Shown here in pieces: positions 1 to 11,853 of a stretch of 64,000 bases of DNA (the stretch's first letter is position 1; the number at the start of each line of letters is the position of its first letter). The position numbers and the translations under genes are program-made. Below the pieces are notes generated by a model, which saw nothing but the letters and a program-made list of their open reading frames with translations, searched no databases and was not told the DNA's origin. The stretch is from assembly GCA_028023455.1 (NCBI GenBank), contig JAQFVV010000112.1, forward strand, positions 2,852,001 to 2,916,000. The letters are read 5' to 3'. The stretch comes from Epiperipatus broadwayi. Lineage: Eukaryota > Onychophora > Udeonychophora > Euonychophora > Peripatidae.

Positions 1-72
1 TGATTACAATTATTTTATATATATAATAAAATAATCCCAGTGCATAACGCCATACTGAAATAAATATACAAA

Positions 73-212
73 TATTAAGCATTAAATCACCCCACAGGGC
101 TAAGAAATTCAGTACACTCTCTGTGAACTAATATAAAAATACAATAGAGTTCGTATTTTACAGAGGGGGTACTGGATTTCTTAACCATGTGGGGTGATTT
201 AATGCTTAATAA
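73..212. repeat. Short hairpin (MITE-like foldback)
   Basis: The two ends are inverted copies: the left arm begins TATTAAGCATTAAATCACCC (73-92) and the right arm ends with its complement at 212. The arms match with few mismatches almost to the centre, so the 140 bp would fold into one long hairpin. No coding capacity. It resembles a non-autonomous DNA element or foldback element. I could not define a target-site duplication because the flanks are AT-simple. Confidence 0.8.
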
Positions 213-1275
213 TATATATATATATCCTTTACATCAATTATTTATTATTTACGCTTGCATAAATTTTTATATTATATTAAAAAGTTTTATTTCCAAATAA
301 ATTTAAAATCTTTTAATTTTCTCTTGAACTTCACTTAATACTTTTTTTTTTTTTCTAAAAAAAAAGTATTGCCTGACTTTAGCTAAAACAATGTTTTTCA
401 GAAGTCAATTCTAAGTGTATTATTTCTATTTGAGTTTCAAACAAAAGATGGCACTGAATAAAAAATGAAATAAAGTTAAAAAAATCTAGGTGCACCAAAT
501 CCAGAGCCAAAACTTTACTCTACTGAGGGCTGTATGCCAAAAACTATTCTGGCAATAGAAATGGAACAGTACTAGTCATAAATTTTTTAATAAGCATAGT
601 CTTCTATCATCAATATTTATTTACTCTAGTTTACACTAGGTGGCATAAATAAGTAAGTTGGCTTGTATTAAAACATTAAACATCATTTTGAATTTCTGAA
701 GGAGACCTTGATAGTATAAAATAGAATAAAAGATGGGTGATGAATGAAAATATCAAGACATATAAGATCCAAACCTCTGCACTAACAAAGACCATAAAAC
801 TAGTCAGGAGTTGCTGATAAAACAGCATTAGATAATTGTTTAATAAACCCTTCCATCTGGCATTTATTGATTGATAAAGCTTATACCAGATGGCAGAACT
901 AGAAAGGTATACATGAAATTATCCATCTTATTTCCTTCTTTATTTTTAATATTTTCATCTCTTATTTATTTATATTAATTCATTTTTCAAACATCATTTG
1001 GTTGCTTGCATTTTGTCTTTAAATAATTTTGCTGCATATTCATTTTTAATATTAGATCATTAGATGTTACTATATTTATTTAATTCAAATATACAACTTT
1101 ATTATTATATTAAATACATTTATTTAGTATTTATTAACACACAATTACATTTTAATCTAGATTTCAATGATTTTTTTGTAACCACAAGCCAAATCTTATT
1201 TACTTCCATAAATAACACAAAACAAATTCACATTACTTTTTGATAGAAGAATTATGTGACCTGGCACATGTATAA

Positions 1276-1605
1276 TAAATAGAGATAATTTTATATATAT
1301 ATATATTAAATGCTTTTATTTACCATGAACTAAAAAGTAAAAAATAAATAAAATTGTTTCCTTTACCCCACTTAGAGTATTTAGATTTAACTTGAAATAA
1401 AAGCATGGGGGAAGGGGAATTAATTGAGTCAATCCCTTGTAATAAATAATAGGGATAGACTTAATTAAGTTCTGGGCCTCCCCCACTTTTCCTTCAAGTT
1501 AAATCTAAAAACCCCAATTGTGGTAGAAGAAACAATTTTTTTTTTACTTGTTAGTGCATAGTAAATAAAAGCATTTAATATATATAAAAGGGTTATCTCT
1601 ATTTT
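1276..1605. repeat. Long hairpin (foldback element)
   Basis: The left arm (AATAGAGATAA, then the ATATTAAATGCTTTTATTTA block near 1302-1321) is repeated inverted at 1562-1605. Matching continues inward through a TTTAGATTTAACTTGAA block and a G-rich/C-rich pair, leaving a short AT-rich loop near 1440-1450. Arm identity is roughly 80-85% by eye. No ORF. Non-autonomous foldback of unknown family. Confidence 0.78.
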
Positions 1606-2029
1606 TAACTTTTAAAGTATTTGGCATAGTAAATAAAAATATAAAACTATATTGTACTTTCAATTGATTTTATACTTATAGTTTACACATATCACTATAC
1701 CTCTTATGTATATACCATATTTAATATATGTACATATTATGTGTTGAGTGCAAATTTGAATTTATATATATACACAAGCAAGAGATTTCTGGTATTGAAC
1801 AAGATATTAATCTTATTATGGCTATCTGTTTCAAGTGCTAATTAAAAAATTGGAAAATTTATTAATTTTACCCTAAAAGCACAAGAATTAATGCTATAAA
1901 TGAAGTCTGATATATAAGTAAATGTTAAAAAGAAATACATATTATATCTCAATTTAATTCTATTTTTTGAGATAATTCTTCGAATAGTTTTTTCTACTTG
2001 AAGTCAAACATCAAATAAAAAAAGTCTGT

Positions 2030-2965
2030 AGATAAGAATCATTTATCAATTCATTGGGAATTGACACCAATATGAAGGCAGATAGAATTATTTTAATTAA
2101 GTAAAACTACAAAACTTATTTTTCCAATTCCTAAACTCTTTTCTCCATGTCACAACAAGAAATTTTCTTATTCATCCATCTTATATGTGGTCTTTTTCTA
2201 GGTCTTTTATATTTTTTATAATCCCATTTAAAACTTCTATTGACAATGTATTATTCTCTCTTCTATCAATGTGTTCAGCTCAATTTTATGTCAGTCTTTT
2301 ATTTCTTTCAATGATGTCAGTAATACCTATTTGTTCTCTCATCCAAAGATTTTGCTTTTAATTCCTTTTTGTTACTCCCAATATAATCTTTCCATACTTC
2401 ATATTAATCAATTGAAGTCTCTTTATTGTTCTTCTGTTAAATATCCAAGTTTTATATCCATGAATAGAACTGATAAAACACATTTATTAAAACTTTTCTT
2501 TTCAAACACAAATACATTTCTTTTTAATGCTAAGTTATTTCTAGCGAAAACACTTCACCCAAATTCTAATTTCATCAAATACATTTTCATTTCTATTAAT
2601 AATCTGATCAAAGTATTTGTAATTGTTAATTTTTTCTAGTTCATATTCTGAAAAAATCCAGTGAACATTGCTTTAATCCTTATTAGCATTTAATCTTTAA
2701 TCCTACTTTCTTACTTTTATCTGATAACTCTTGCAATATTTTCTGAAAATGTGAAACACTCTTTATAAAAATAATCACATCATCTGCAAAATCTAGATGA
2801 CTAAAACTGCTATAAAATATTTTGGAGATATAGAAGTATGTTCTCATACATCCTTATCAATATTAATGTTCTTAGTGTCAGTATATAATCTAATGACTGC
2901 AATTGTACTTTGATAAATATTCCTCAGAATATAACAAGATTCTGGGTCTTTAATTTACTTCACGA
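2030..2965 (-). mobile_element. RTE-type LINE, decayed 3' half
   Basis: Read on the minus strand, this tract aligns with the RTE copies at 54.6, 58.9 and 61.7 kb. It shows a recognisable 'DFADDVIIF' RT motif C near 2795, the 'LQELSDKSKKVGLKI' thumb region, the 'VFNKCVLSVL' region and the terminal 'KRPHIRWMDE'-like block near 2170. Stops and frameshifts break it throughout, so it is a pseudogene of the C-terminal RT region. It lacks the endonuclease and RT fingers (5' truncated, usual for LINEs). It is the only RTE piece here on the minus strand. Confidence 0.8.
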
Positions 2966-2970
2966 AAATA

Positions 2971-3853
2971 AAATAATATTATAATATCATATTACTTTGA
3001 ATATAAGACACTCTCTAATTTATAATGCAGTATGATTGTAAGCCCAAAAAATGGGGTGGGATTAACCCCTAAATTTAAGATGCTTATTTGTACTTAAATA
3101 GAAAACTAATTTAAATAGAATAAATTCACCTAATTTATTATGAATCTTTTTCAGATGTACTTTAAATTCACTTTCTACATCTTCACTTTCAGAACTTGAA
3201 CTCTCATTTTCACTATTCCACCAGGGTGCATCATCTTCAGGACATTTAAATTTCAGCCAAATATTATAATTTCTTTGTCAATTTGCTTTTATGTTAAAGT
3301 ACATTTTTCTATTAAATTCTTCTAAAATAATTTATATTTTTACAAATATTTTCTGAAAAAAATAAATGTGTAAAAACAATTTTAAAACATATGTTTTCAC
3401 TTTAAAAATCAAAATTAAGTTATTGGAACTGCCAAAATTTTGACAGGCACTCTCTTGTGTAGAGAACAAGAAACAACTGATCAATGCCTTGGAAATCAGA
3501 CTCTTATTTCATTGTTGTATTGATTTGTTAGTTGTAAAAAAATTCTAAAGATTATTTGATAGAATTTTCTTGATAAAATAACAGTAAAATCAGCAAAATA
3601 ATGTTAAAGGTACTGGTTTGAGAAATAGTTAAAGCCATTTATGAAATTAATCCAAAAATTTTGATTATAAAAATTTAATACATTATTCTACAAATGTAAC
3701 AATCCATAATATTATGTACATATATAGAGTAAATCAAAGATTCACAGAAATAAGATGTTAAATTTTTTTATTTCAAATTAAAGATGTACTCTTCTTTTAC
3801 TGGTCCAAAATTTGGGGGAAGTGCATCTTATATTCAAAATAATATAGTATTAT
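2971..3853. mobile_element. TIR DNA transposon fossil, family unassigned
   Basis: The ends carry inverted repeats: a TTGAATATAAGA-type block at about 2996-3007 faces its complement at about 3828-3839, with matching AT-rich outer flanks, giving an element of about 880 bp. The inside is mostly non-coding apart from a minus-strand acidic reading frame at 3062-3261. The size and structure fit an internally deleted cut-and-paste transposon. I cannot assign the superfamily; pogo/Tigger-like is a guess based on the acidic C-terminal tail. Confidence 0.5.
3062..3261 (-). pseudogene. Acidic C-terminal tail of a putative transposase
   Basis: The minus strand has an open stretch of about 66 codons ending in TAA at 3062-3064. 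It begins W-L-K-F-K-C-P-E-D-D and then has a Ser/Glu/Asp-rich run (NSENESSSSESEDVESEF). Acidic serine-rich tails after the catalytic core are common in pogo/Tigger-type transposases, which is the only basis for the suggestion. No catalytic residues are visible and no start codon is assigned. It lies inside the inverted-repeat element at 2971-3853. Confidence 0.35.
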
Positions 3854-5134
3854 CAATACAAAGTATGTTTTCAGCCATGCTAATGTATTTTTAAAATTCA
3901 AATATATTTTTAAAAACCATATAAACATCAAGTACTTATTAAAGATAAATATTTAATAATTTGATATGAAAATAAGACAGCAATAAATGCACTTAATTTT
4001 CTGTCAATATTGAATTTAAATAATGTAAAATAACTGTGAAAATTAACTCATTTTGTGAAAGCATGAAAGGGTATTTCTCCTGATTGTTTAATGATTGAAA
4101 TCCATGAAAACTATATGAATATTATTAAATAAAGTATCAAAGGTGTTAGATTCCATGGAGAAAAATATTATTTCAATTGCATTGCCAATAACACAACACA
4201 GGTAGCATTAAGATGTTAGTAGAAAAAAATCATTAATAAACAAAGCTAATGAATAATAGCATTTAATGACACACATATCCATATCATTTTAATGTTTTTA
4301 AAACATTTTTACATGTTTTGGATATAAATTAGATAAACCTAGTTACATCCATGGTACTTCAAAAGATGTATGCCTGCTGTATGTTATAATTGACTGTGTA
4401 CAAAATCTTACTTTACGGTTTAGTAGTTCTACGGTTTCAAGTCATATGTAGAGGATTGATTAAATATTGGTCTAATGCATTCACACAGCAAAATGCAGAG
4501 ATGGACACACAAGTAGCTGGTGTATCTTGTAAAAGATTTGAGAGATTTTATATAAAATAGTTATCATACCATATTTAGCATTAAGGAAAATAAATAAAGT
4601 TTTCATATTGAGTTCATTTGGTTTAAGACCTTCAATTTTGCAGAGTAAATAGCCGATGAAAAATCAGATAGAGCAATAGTGTGAAAACCCCCCCCCCATA
4701 TATAAAGGAAGCATTGTTTCAGCTTCATAATTACAGTTGTTTTCATATTTATACTATTTTATTAGCTTTCTTAATGGTTTTGATAAAAAAAATTACAAAA
4801 TCAAATGTTTGTATAGTAACTTTATTTTATAAAAATGCTGGTATCAGTGATTTATTTATTCTATCCATTGATGATTGTTATACAACTGCTGCTTTTAGAA
4901 TGATGCTCTGATAACATTTCTTATACAGATATGTCTTAGTCTCATCTGTAGCATTAAGAAGTTATATCATCATTTACGACCAAAGTGTGTTAGTAGTCAA
5001 AAGTAATTGGTATTAATTCATAGTATTTTTCTTCCAGTCGAAACAATTGTTGAATTAAATATGCAAAAAATACACTTCATTTATTATGCTGACCATCATG
5101 TTCAAAAATATTTGGATACCTATGTGTATTTTCT
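3854..5134. other. AT-rich spacer without recognised feature
   Basis: No homology or structured repeat recognised. It includes a C9 run near 4689 followed by AT-rich sequence. The short ORF there (76 codons from a GTG-like context) has no motif and is probably chance. Confidence 0.5.
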
Positions 5135-5880
5135 TCTCTCCTTTCACCAGAAGCTTTCTCAGTGTTTTTTGGTTTAATTATCCATTTTCAGGGGCATCAA
5201 AATATTTGTTTTTTCTCTTAAAATTATTTTATGGAGCATGTGTTTTTTGTTAAGTTTAAAAAATATTAAGAAATCAAATATAAATTCAAGATAATTTTAA
5301 AAAATATTTTTTTTTATAAATTCCATTTACGACCTTTAACATATATTTTTTTTACATGTATTTTAATGTACACACCACTAACATGTGAACATTGTTATGA
5401 TGTTTTTATGTTTACCGTAGCATTTTTGTTCTTTGCTGTTGGTTACTTATTTCTCTTAACCCTTTGAAAAAATGATTAAAATTTGGAATCTACCAATGAC
5501 AGAAGAAGATGCAGTGAAGTATTTTCAAAATTATGAAATAGTGTCTACATAAAAAGTGTGCGCTAATGGGCATGGTATAAAACTTTATGTGCAAATAGAG
5601 ATAATGGTAGTGTAATCTCAAAATGTGTTCGAAGTGAATATTCTTTCATCATGTTTTTTATTTTGTTTATTACAGTTATATTAAATGTTATTTAATTACA
5701 ATCATGTGGAGTTTTGTGTATTGTGTTTTTATAATCATCAAAAAAAAAATCAATTAAATATTTAATGTGATAATCATTTTAAAGAAACAAACAGCCATAT
5801 TTTTTAAACATGATACCTCTGAAAATGAATAATTAACCAAAAAATGTCTGGCAAACTTTTGGCAAAGAAAATAAAGGAAT
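5135..5880 (+). mobile_element. Merlin/IS1595-type DNA transposon fossil with inverted ends
   Basis: Inverted ends of about 90 bp face each other: a TTTTTTGGTTTAATTATCC block near 5164 and its complement near 5830-5850, with weaker matching further out. Between them lies a plus-strand remnant of the transposase N-terminus (5472-5615). The length is well short of a full Merlin gene, so the DDE catalytic domain has been deleted. It may have moved as a non-autonomous derivative. Confidence 0.6.
5472..5615 (+). pseudogene. N-terminal fragment of IS1595/ISXO2-like (Merlin) transposase
   Basis: From ATG at 5472 the frame reads MIKIWNLPMTEEDAVKYFQ, then a stop, then KVCANGHGIKLYV. The first block matches the N-terminal helix region seen in the second Merlin fossil (57001-57603, minus), which starts MNIWSLSTTEINAVKY. 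The C-x-N-G-H segment is what remains of the zinc ribbon that precedes the DDE domain in this family (ISXO2-like). The in-frame stop and the missing catalytic domain make it a pseudogene. Confidence 0.6.
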
Positions 5881-6069
5881 TATATGTAAGTACTGATATT
5901 TGTAGCAAACTATGCAGTACAAAATTTTACCCCATGTACTGAATGAATGGTACAATCTATTTAATTTGTTGTTACCATTCAAATATTGTTAAAATATTTT
6001 TACTAAAATTTTCATACATCATTTTCATACATAATTTTATTATTTACCTTTTAATTTGATAAAGAAATA

Positions 6070-6235
6070 AAGAGATTATATCCATGTAAACAGAGACATG
6101 TTATCTTTTGATGTTGTCAGGAAGCTAATTATTAATTGACAATCCTGTGGCTAAACAAATTTTCTCTATTAAGTTATACAATAACTCTTGTTTCAAGTTT
6201 TAATGAAGTAAAAGAAATGATAATATTGAAAGAAA
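6070..6235 (+). repeat. Half copy of the 55.9 kb foldback repeat
   Basis: The order of blocks (CTTTTGATGTT, then AATTATTAATTGACA, then TTTTCTCTATTAAG) follows the left arm of the hairpin at 55868-56412. Only one arm is present. Similarity judged by eye. Confidence 0.4.
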
Positions 6236-7019
6236 AATCTATAAACAAATGTTGGATAATTGATTCTTTATTGAGAATGATTACTTTGGATCTCTGAATT
6301 TTATTGATAAAGACATAGTAATAAAGATGGGAAGATCCTAATCAGAAAGAATAAATTCTAATATGAAAATTAAAACCTGGTACTTATATTTCAATACCAG
6401 CTATTATGACACAATGGTCAAGTCTTACATATATATAATGAAAAAAAGATATGGAATTTAGCTGATTTTAAATGATTTATTTAAAAGTGATGTTTTTACC
6501 TAGTGAAATTGAAATTGTCATATAACAAATCTATGGTGAGATGGTGAATTCAAAAGCTGATGATTCCCGAATTGATACCCAATTGAAAAAAGGTAGTAAA
6601 CTTGCCATGCAGATTGATGCATGTTAGAAAATAGTCCATCCATGTTTATTTACCATTGAAATCACATGGTAATAACAGATGCCATAACAAGAGCATACAC
6701 AAGGATCTTAGGAATGTATATTACTTAGTTTTTTTCATAGTTTCAGAAAAAAACTAAAGAATTTTCTTTTTATTAGTTGCCAACTTCTGTTTGCAATTTC
6801 TTTTTATAATGACTATGTTGACTGTAACTGTGTTCAGCTTATAACACTGATGTGTATCTGTCATCTAAGCTTTTAAGTTTTCCAGACTCACTGATCTTAT
6901 AATTTATTTATTATTTAGTCTTATACTTATAATATGTATTAAACATATATAGGTGAAGTTAATAAAATTTTCACAAATAACAATGTTTACCCTACCACTT
7001 TTTGAGTATTACTCCATAT

Positions 7020-7510
7020 TCATAGCCATTATTATGTGTTAAATGTAATGAATGCAAATTTATGCAAATCATTATCCTGTCCATTTTCCCAATATTGTAA
7101 AGCAGGTATCCCTTCGATTGATTGCTTTGGATCGTTCGCAATGAAATATGTTTCTTTTATTTTTCTTTTGGTGTCATTTCTTTCTTTGCAAACAATTTTG
7201 CTGCTGGAAGGTTCAAATTTATGATTAAATGTATTTTGGTGTTCTGCAAATATTGAATTGTCTTCATTTTTATTGACTACTCTATTGTACATATATAAGT
7301 GTTGTGCTACTCTGTTGCTTACTGTGGTTCGAATTTACAGCCAGTTTGAGGGCAGGTAATCTTACATACAACTTGTGGGGCTTGGTCTAGATCTATTTTG
7401 TACTTTGTGTTGTTGATCATCCTATTTGTATTTGGTAGAATTCTGAAACCTATTTTAAATTCATTAGATAAGTTTTGTCACAAACAATATTGTATAAATT
7501 GTATTTATTT
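7020..7510 (-). mobile_element. Penelope-like element, GIY-YIG end fragment
   Basis: On the minus strand the frames read FKIGFRILPNTNRMINN, then QAPQVVCKITCPQTGCK, then (7032-7292) NTFNHKFEP, KIVCKERNDTKRKIKETYFI and DTCFTILGKW-like text. This is collinear with the better preserved PLE at 21496-22506 (FKIGFRTPPNSNRLINN, SCPQAGCK, KRKIKEAFFI). The conserved Glu of the GIY-YIG endonuclease (KIKE) is kept, but the GIY block itself is broken by frameshifts. Only the RT-to-endonuclease linker and the endonuclease remain. Confidence 0.8.
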
Positions 7511-7969
7511 AAATTATTTATAGTTGCAATGGCATTTATGGGTATTTGTTAATTATCAGTAGAATATATAATTACACACACGTAAAAACATTTTTAAGCA
7601 CTGGGGGCCGCTATGATCATGATCTGAGGATTAAATTTGAAATAGAGTAACGCTTCTTTAAAATTTATCTTAGAAGTTCCAAATCATTTTACGATTTTTT
7701 TTTTTTTTATCAAATGGCTGTTTCATTTATAAATGGTCAGCTATTATGAATTAGTAGTCGCTTAGCTTAATATGGAATATCTCTTGTTCATTGTTCTTCT
7801 GAAGAAGAGTGTTGTAGAAGCCTTTATCATACAACAGGATATTAAAATTTTTTAAGATTTACTTTTAGACTTATAGAATATACATACATTATATTTATCA
7901 ATAGTAAACGATCTTTTGAAAACAGATTTACAATCTTAAAAAATAAGTGCTGTTTATAAATATGCATTA

Positions 7970-8680
7970 TTGAAAATATTGCTAATATAGACATTGAAAA
8001 AATTTCGCCATACAAATAAATGAAAAGAGTATAAGAAGCTGTTCACAATAACTCTATCAAATGAATAATATCTTTATAAATCGCTGTTTTTTTTTTTCAA
8101 CTCTAATAAGTATTATTAAAATATTATTTGTAAAATTCGTACGTTTTTATTTCGCTAGTAAATTCTGGTTCTTAGTAATTTTAAAGCCCAATAGATGGCA
8201 GGAGATTATCAGAACTATCTAATTTTGTAGTCCTTTTTTTAAAAAAAATATTATTGCTTAAATAAAGATATAATTTGTAACAGTATTTTTTTTAATGTAT
8301 ATTTTTTAAAATCTGCATATACATTTGCGTGTTATTTGTTTAAAATGGGTTGAATTAACTAGGCAATAGAATATGGTTTCCTATCAAGAGATAACACTTT
8401 TATTATCGCTGGTAGCAGTTTCCTATTAATTGCCACTCTCTTAATACGATTTATTATAGCATTTTTCTTCTAAACCTAAACATTTAAAAACCCTTTACAT
8501 CATAATGAGGTTCTTACATCTTTTAAAATTCGGATGAAGTTATAAACGTTAAGATGCTAGAATAAATTGTATTAATGACGTGGCAAACAACTCCAAACTA
8601 ACACGTGATCATTAAGTGTTATTCTTACTTTATTGCTTAGTTATCTCAGACTGCATTCGGGAATAGAATTAAACATCAGT
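7970..8680. other. CpG-retaining, repeat-poor tract
   Basis: I count roughly 13 CpG dinucleotides in about 700 bp, against about 4-5 per kb in most of the window. Examples are TTCGTACG near 8137, GACGTGG near 8577 and an E-box CACGTG at about 8602-8607. No transposon homology recognised. It may be an unmethylated or regulatory stretch. No gene is seen. Confidence 0.4.
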
Positions 8681-8689
8681 ACATAATAT

Positions 8690-9865
8690 GCGATTGTATA
8701 TATATATGCATGACCAGCGCCAGATTATTTTGCGCTTTAGGAAAGGCCAACAATTTGCCCCCGCGCCCCCAAAAATATTGACAATTTCAATTTTTTCAAA
8801 ATATATTATGCACAAAACTGCTTATATTTTTGCTGGTCCTGAGCACATGCACATTTATGTAAATATGAATAAAACAGGATTGCCTTAAGATACTACAGTG
8901 TAGGCCAGTGAAATGGGGACTGGTCTTACGTTCTTTCGCCAAAATTTCCGAATTCCCATATCCAAATCAATGCATGTGTTACATAGAGCAATAGGTTAGC
9001 TATTCACTACAAAATTTTTAAGATGCCTACCTATCTGGATCATGAAATATGGCAGTATTTTTTGTATCTTAAACCTCAAAGAAACAACATTACTAATATT
9101 AAATTTTGTTTTAAGTTGGTAAAAATTACTTCTGAAACAGTTGAAAGAATGCACACTCTATATATGACAATGAAGTTATATGTAGCAATAATATCTTTTT
9201 AAGTGATTTGCATGATTTTGTTATGGCAGTGTGGTTATGGAAGACAATTGATGTAGGTTCAAAACACAATGTCCCATTTCATGTTGTGACTAATAATCCA
9301 AAAATGCCAAGGCCTTAAAGGTATTGTGGATAATAACTAAACTATATATTTATTAACACCTAAATTGATTTAGAAATGGGACTACTAATAGATTGAAGAG
9401 AAAACAAGCCATCTTTTCATTGGGACACACTGTTCATATAAACAGCATAAAATATCTGTCACCAAACAACATTCATGAGGGTTAATAATCCTCCACATTC
9501 TGAAGGTACATAATTGGCAAAACTTGGCTCCAATAAGTTTCAAAACTTTATTCTTTCTTAGATAAGATTCACAAATACCCTGAAATGAAACTACTAAATA
9601 GATAATCCTTCAAAGCTTAATAAAATCTATAATAATTTAATATGCTGTAAATAATATTTGATCAATATGATGTAATGTATTATAATATAACAGATACTGT
9701 TAGAAGAAATTTTTTTTTTTCTATTCCAAAATCAGCTATTGTGAGTTTGAGGATAGTTATTAGACATATTCCAGACTAGTTTCTGGCTATATAATTATAA
9801 CCAACACTTTCCCCCTCTATTTTATATAATGCAAACCCATTACTTTCTTCAAATAATATTATTTC
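8690..9865. other. Unassigned sequence
   Basis: It includes a GC-richer patch (8710-8770, with a 'CCCCCGCGCCCCC'-like run) that may be the remnant of an old repeat. The 66-codon ORF at 8688 carries no recognisable domain. Nothing else supported. Confidence 0.4.
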
Positions 9866-9869
9866 CTTA

Positions 9870-9900
9870 CAGTTTCAACCATCCAGAAGTCTTCTTCTGA
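9870..9900 (-). ncRNA. Hammerhead-like core, decayed
   Basis: On the minus strand: CAGAAGA (core CUGAAGA with one change), an AGACT...GGTT stem region, then GAAAC. The order and spacing match the other hammerhead-like sites in the window. Core residue U4 is altered, so activity is unlikely. Host repeat unknown. Confidence 0.3.
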
Positions 9901-10185
9901 ACTGCAAAATATTTAAATATATATAACTATATAAAAGCAAAATATTTTACTTTAATTATATCTAAATATTTTGGCTTATGTTCTTTGTCAGGAAGAAGTT
10001 CAAATCTATATGATTAAACAAACAAATTGGCTAGGATCCAAGGCCTTGAAGTGTTTTAAATTTTAAGCTGTGAGCTTGGTTATATATATATATATAACAG
10101 ATGGCTTCTTGACATAAAATAGCTTAGATCCAGAAAATCCAGGTCAAAGTTTCCTTAGTCTGGGTATATGGGATTAAAATAACAT

Positions 10186-11253
10186 TGTGATGTGATGTGA
10201 TGTATTTTGGCTTCTCCTTAAATGAAGTCAAGAATATCTCAGCAATTATGCCCAGATATTTCCATTCCCAACTCTAAGTCTTCCCATATTCTGCCCATCC
10301 CGTTTCCACAACATAATCTTTGTCAACTCTATGGCCTTTATATCTAAATCCCCCTTATCTTTTCGCAAACCCAGCATAAAAAACAATAACTCACTTTCTA
10401 TATAGTCACTTTGTTCATACCTATTCTCCCATAACTTCATTATCTGTACCCTTTCTGCTTTCAAGCATTTACATTCAATCAACAGATGGCTAATATTTTC
10501 TATACCTTCCTTACACAGGTTGCACACTAAATCACTCATAGTTTTCCATTTACATGTATATTCTCTTGTTGCTAAAGATCCCATTTGAGCCTTAAACAAT
10601 AAACTACTTACCTTACTATTATCATAAATTAACTCGCATCCAAGATTCTGTTTACTTCTATATATATTTAAACTCTTCTTACCTTCCATATTAGTTCTCC
10701 ATCTCTCCATCTTCCTATTTGTTATTAATGCTTCTATTCTTTTATCTCATTCCTTACCACTATAACATTCAACAATCCTCCTAACACAATCATCACATCT
10801 TTTATACAAGTATACTGATATAAATTCTTTATCCAAATCTTTTGCATACTGCATTACCTTTCTCACCCATCTTGTTACCTGCCCTTTACTCATAACCCAA
10901 TTAAACACTATTTTGGTTATTCTTTTACTATCCATAAACTGCAACCTACCAAACATTTTCATTTTACTTTTTGCATCTCTCATATACAAACTTGACCATC
11001 CCATTTCTCCTTGAATTGCCTTCTTTGATGTCCACATCTCTGCATCTAATGCATGTCTTCCTACTTCCCTTTGTACTTTCTCTAAATAATCTAAAACCCT
11101 TTTACTAACACATAATGCATCATTACCATATGTTAACCCTGCTACTGCAACTCCCTTCTATACAATTCTAACTACATCATATTTATTATATGAAAATACG
11201 GTTAGTTTCTTTACCAAACCCTTTCTTTTCTTTGTTTCATTTGCCAATTTTTT
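10186..11253 (-). mobile_element. LINE-A copy 1 (5'-truncated non-LTR retrotransposon)
   Basis: Minus-strand frames at 10747-11037 (GWSSLYMRDAKSKMKMFGR...WVMSKGQVTRWVRKV) and 10246-10710 are collinear with LINE-A copy 2 at 37172-39640. The last frame holds a post-RT zinc knuckle CNLCKEGIENISHLLIEC (C-x2-C-x8-H-x4-C), typical of several LINE clades. The reverse transcriptase core is missing: similarity to copy 2 stops near 11253. The 3' end is a run of CATCA-type pentamers (plus strand TGTGA repeats, 10186-10205). A frameshift separates the two frames. Clade not assigned. Confidence 0.8.
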
Positions 11254-11564
11254 CTGTAATAGCATTGCCATCTAGTATCCATTGATTAAATTAATTTACA
11301 ATAGATAGTTCTGGGGTAGAATGAACAAAATTGTTCTTGACAACATATATGCATCCAGAGAAAGTCATATAATATAAATGATGTAATTTAAATTCACTAT
11401 TAAAAAAATTTTCTTACAAAATATATTCTATCTAATGTAAGCTTTAATAACCAATATGTATGAGATGATAATGTTTAATAAATCCCTATCCATTGCTTTC
11501 CTATTTAATATTTCCAGACTAATTTCTAGCTTATAGCTTCATGTAGATGTCATGTGCAAATGCT

Positions 11565-11850
11565 ACAAATAAATTTGGTTAGGGAGACAGAAATGAGTGA
11601 AGCTATAATCGTGGGAAATAGCACAAAAAAAGTATATTATAAATTCTACTTTTTTTAAAAAAAAAGTACACATTACAAAAGAATATGAAAGCATCCAAAT
11701 AAAGATACAGCAGAGTTGGATTATATTTTTATTATCAGGAAATATATACTTCAAGATTATATTGTGGTTAATACATTCAACTCAGAAAGTGATTAAAAAT
11801 AGGGATACATAAAATATGTATTGATGCAAACCTGGAGAAATAAAAACTCT
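11565..11850 (+). mobile_element. RTE-type LINE, endonuclease fragment
   Basis: The plus strand aligns with 62160-62450 of the RTE copy at the window's right end. Shared blocks are 'ACAAAAGAATATGAAAGC'-like text, GAAAGCATCCAAATAAAG, the CAGCAGAGTTGGATTATA block (encoding AELDYI-like residues) and TAATACATTCAACTCAG. This is the C-terminal part of the apurinic-like endonuclease domain. A poly-T/A stretch interrupts it. Isolated internal fragments like this come from later deletion. Confidence 0.7.
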
Positions 11851-11853
11851 TTA

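Noticed and set aside
4681-4911. 76-codon ORF after a C run
   Set aside because: No motif; starts beside a homopolymer.
8688-8888. 66-codon ORF in a GC-richer patch
   Set aside because: No domain, low complexity around it, and no supporting signal.
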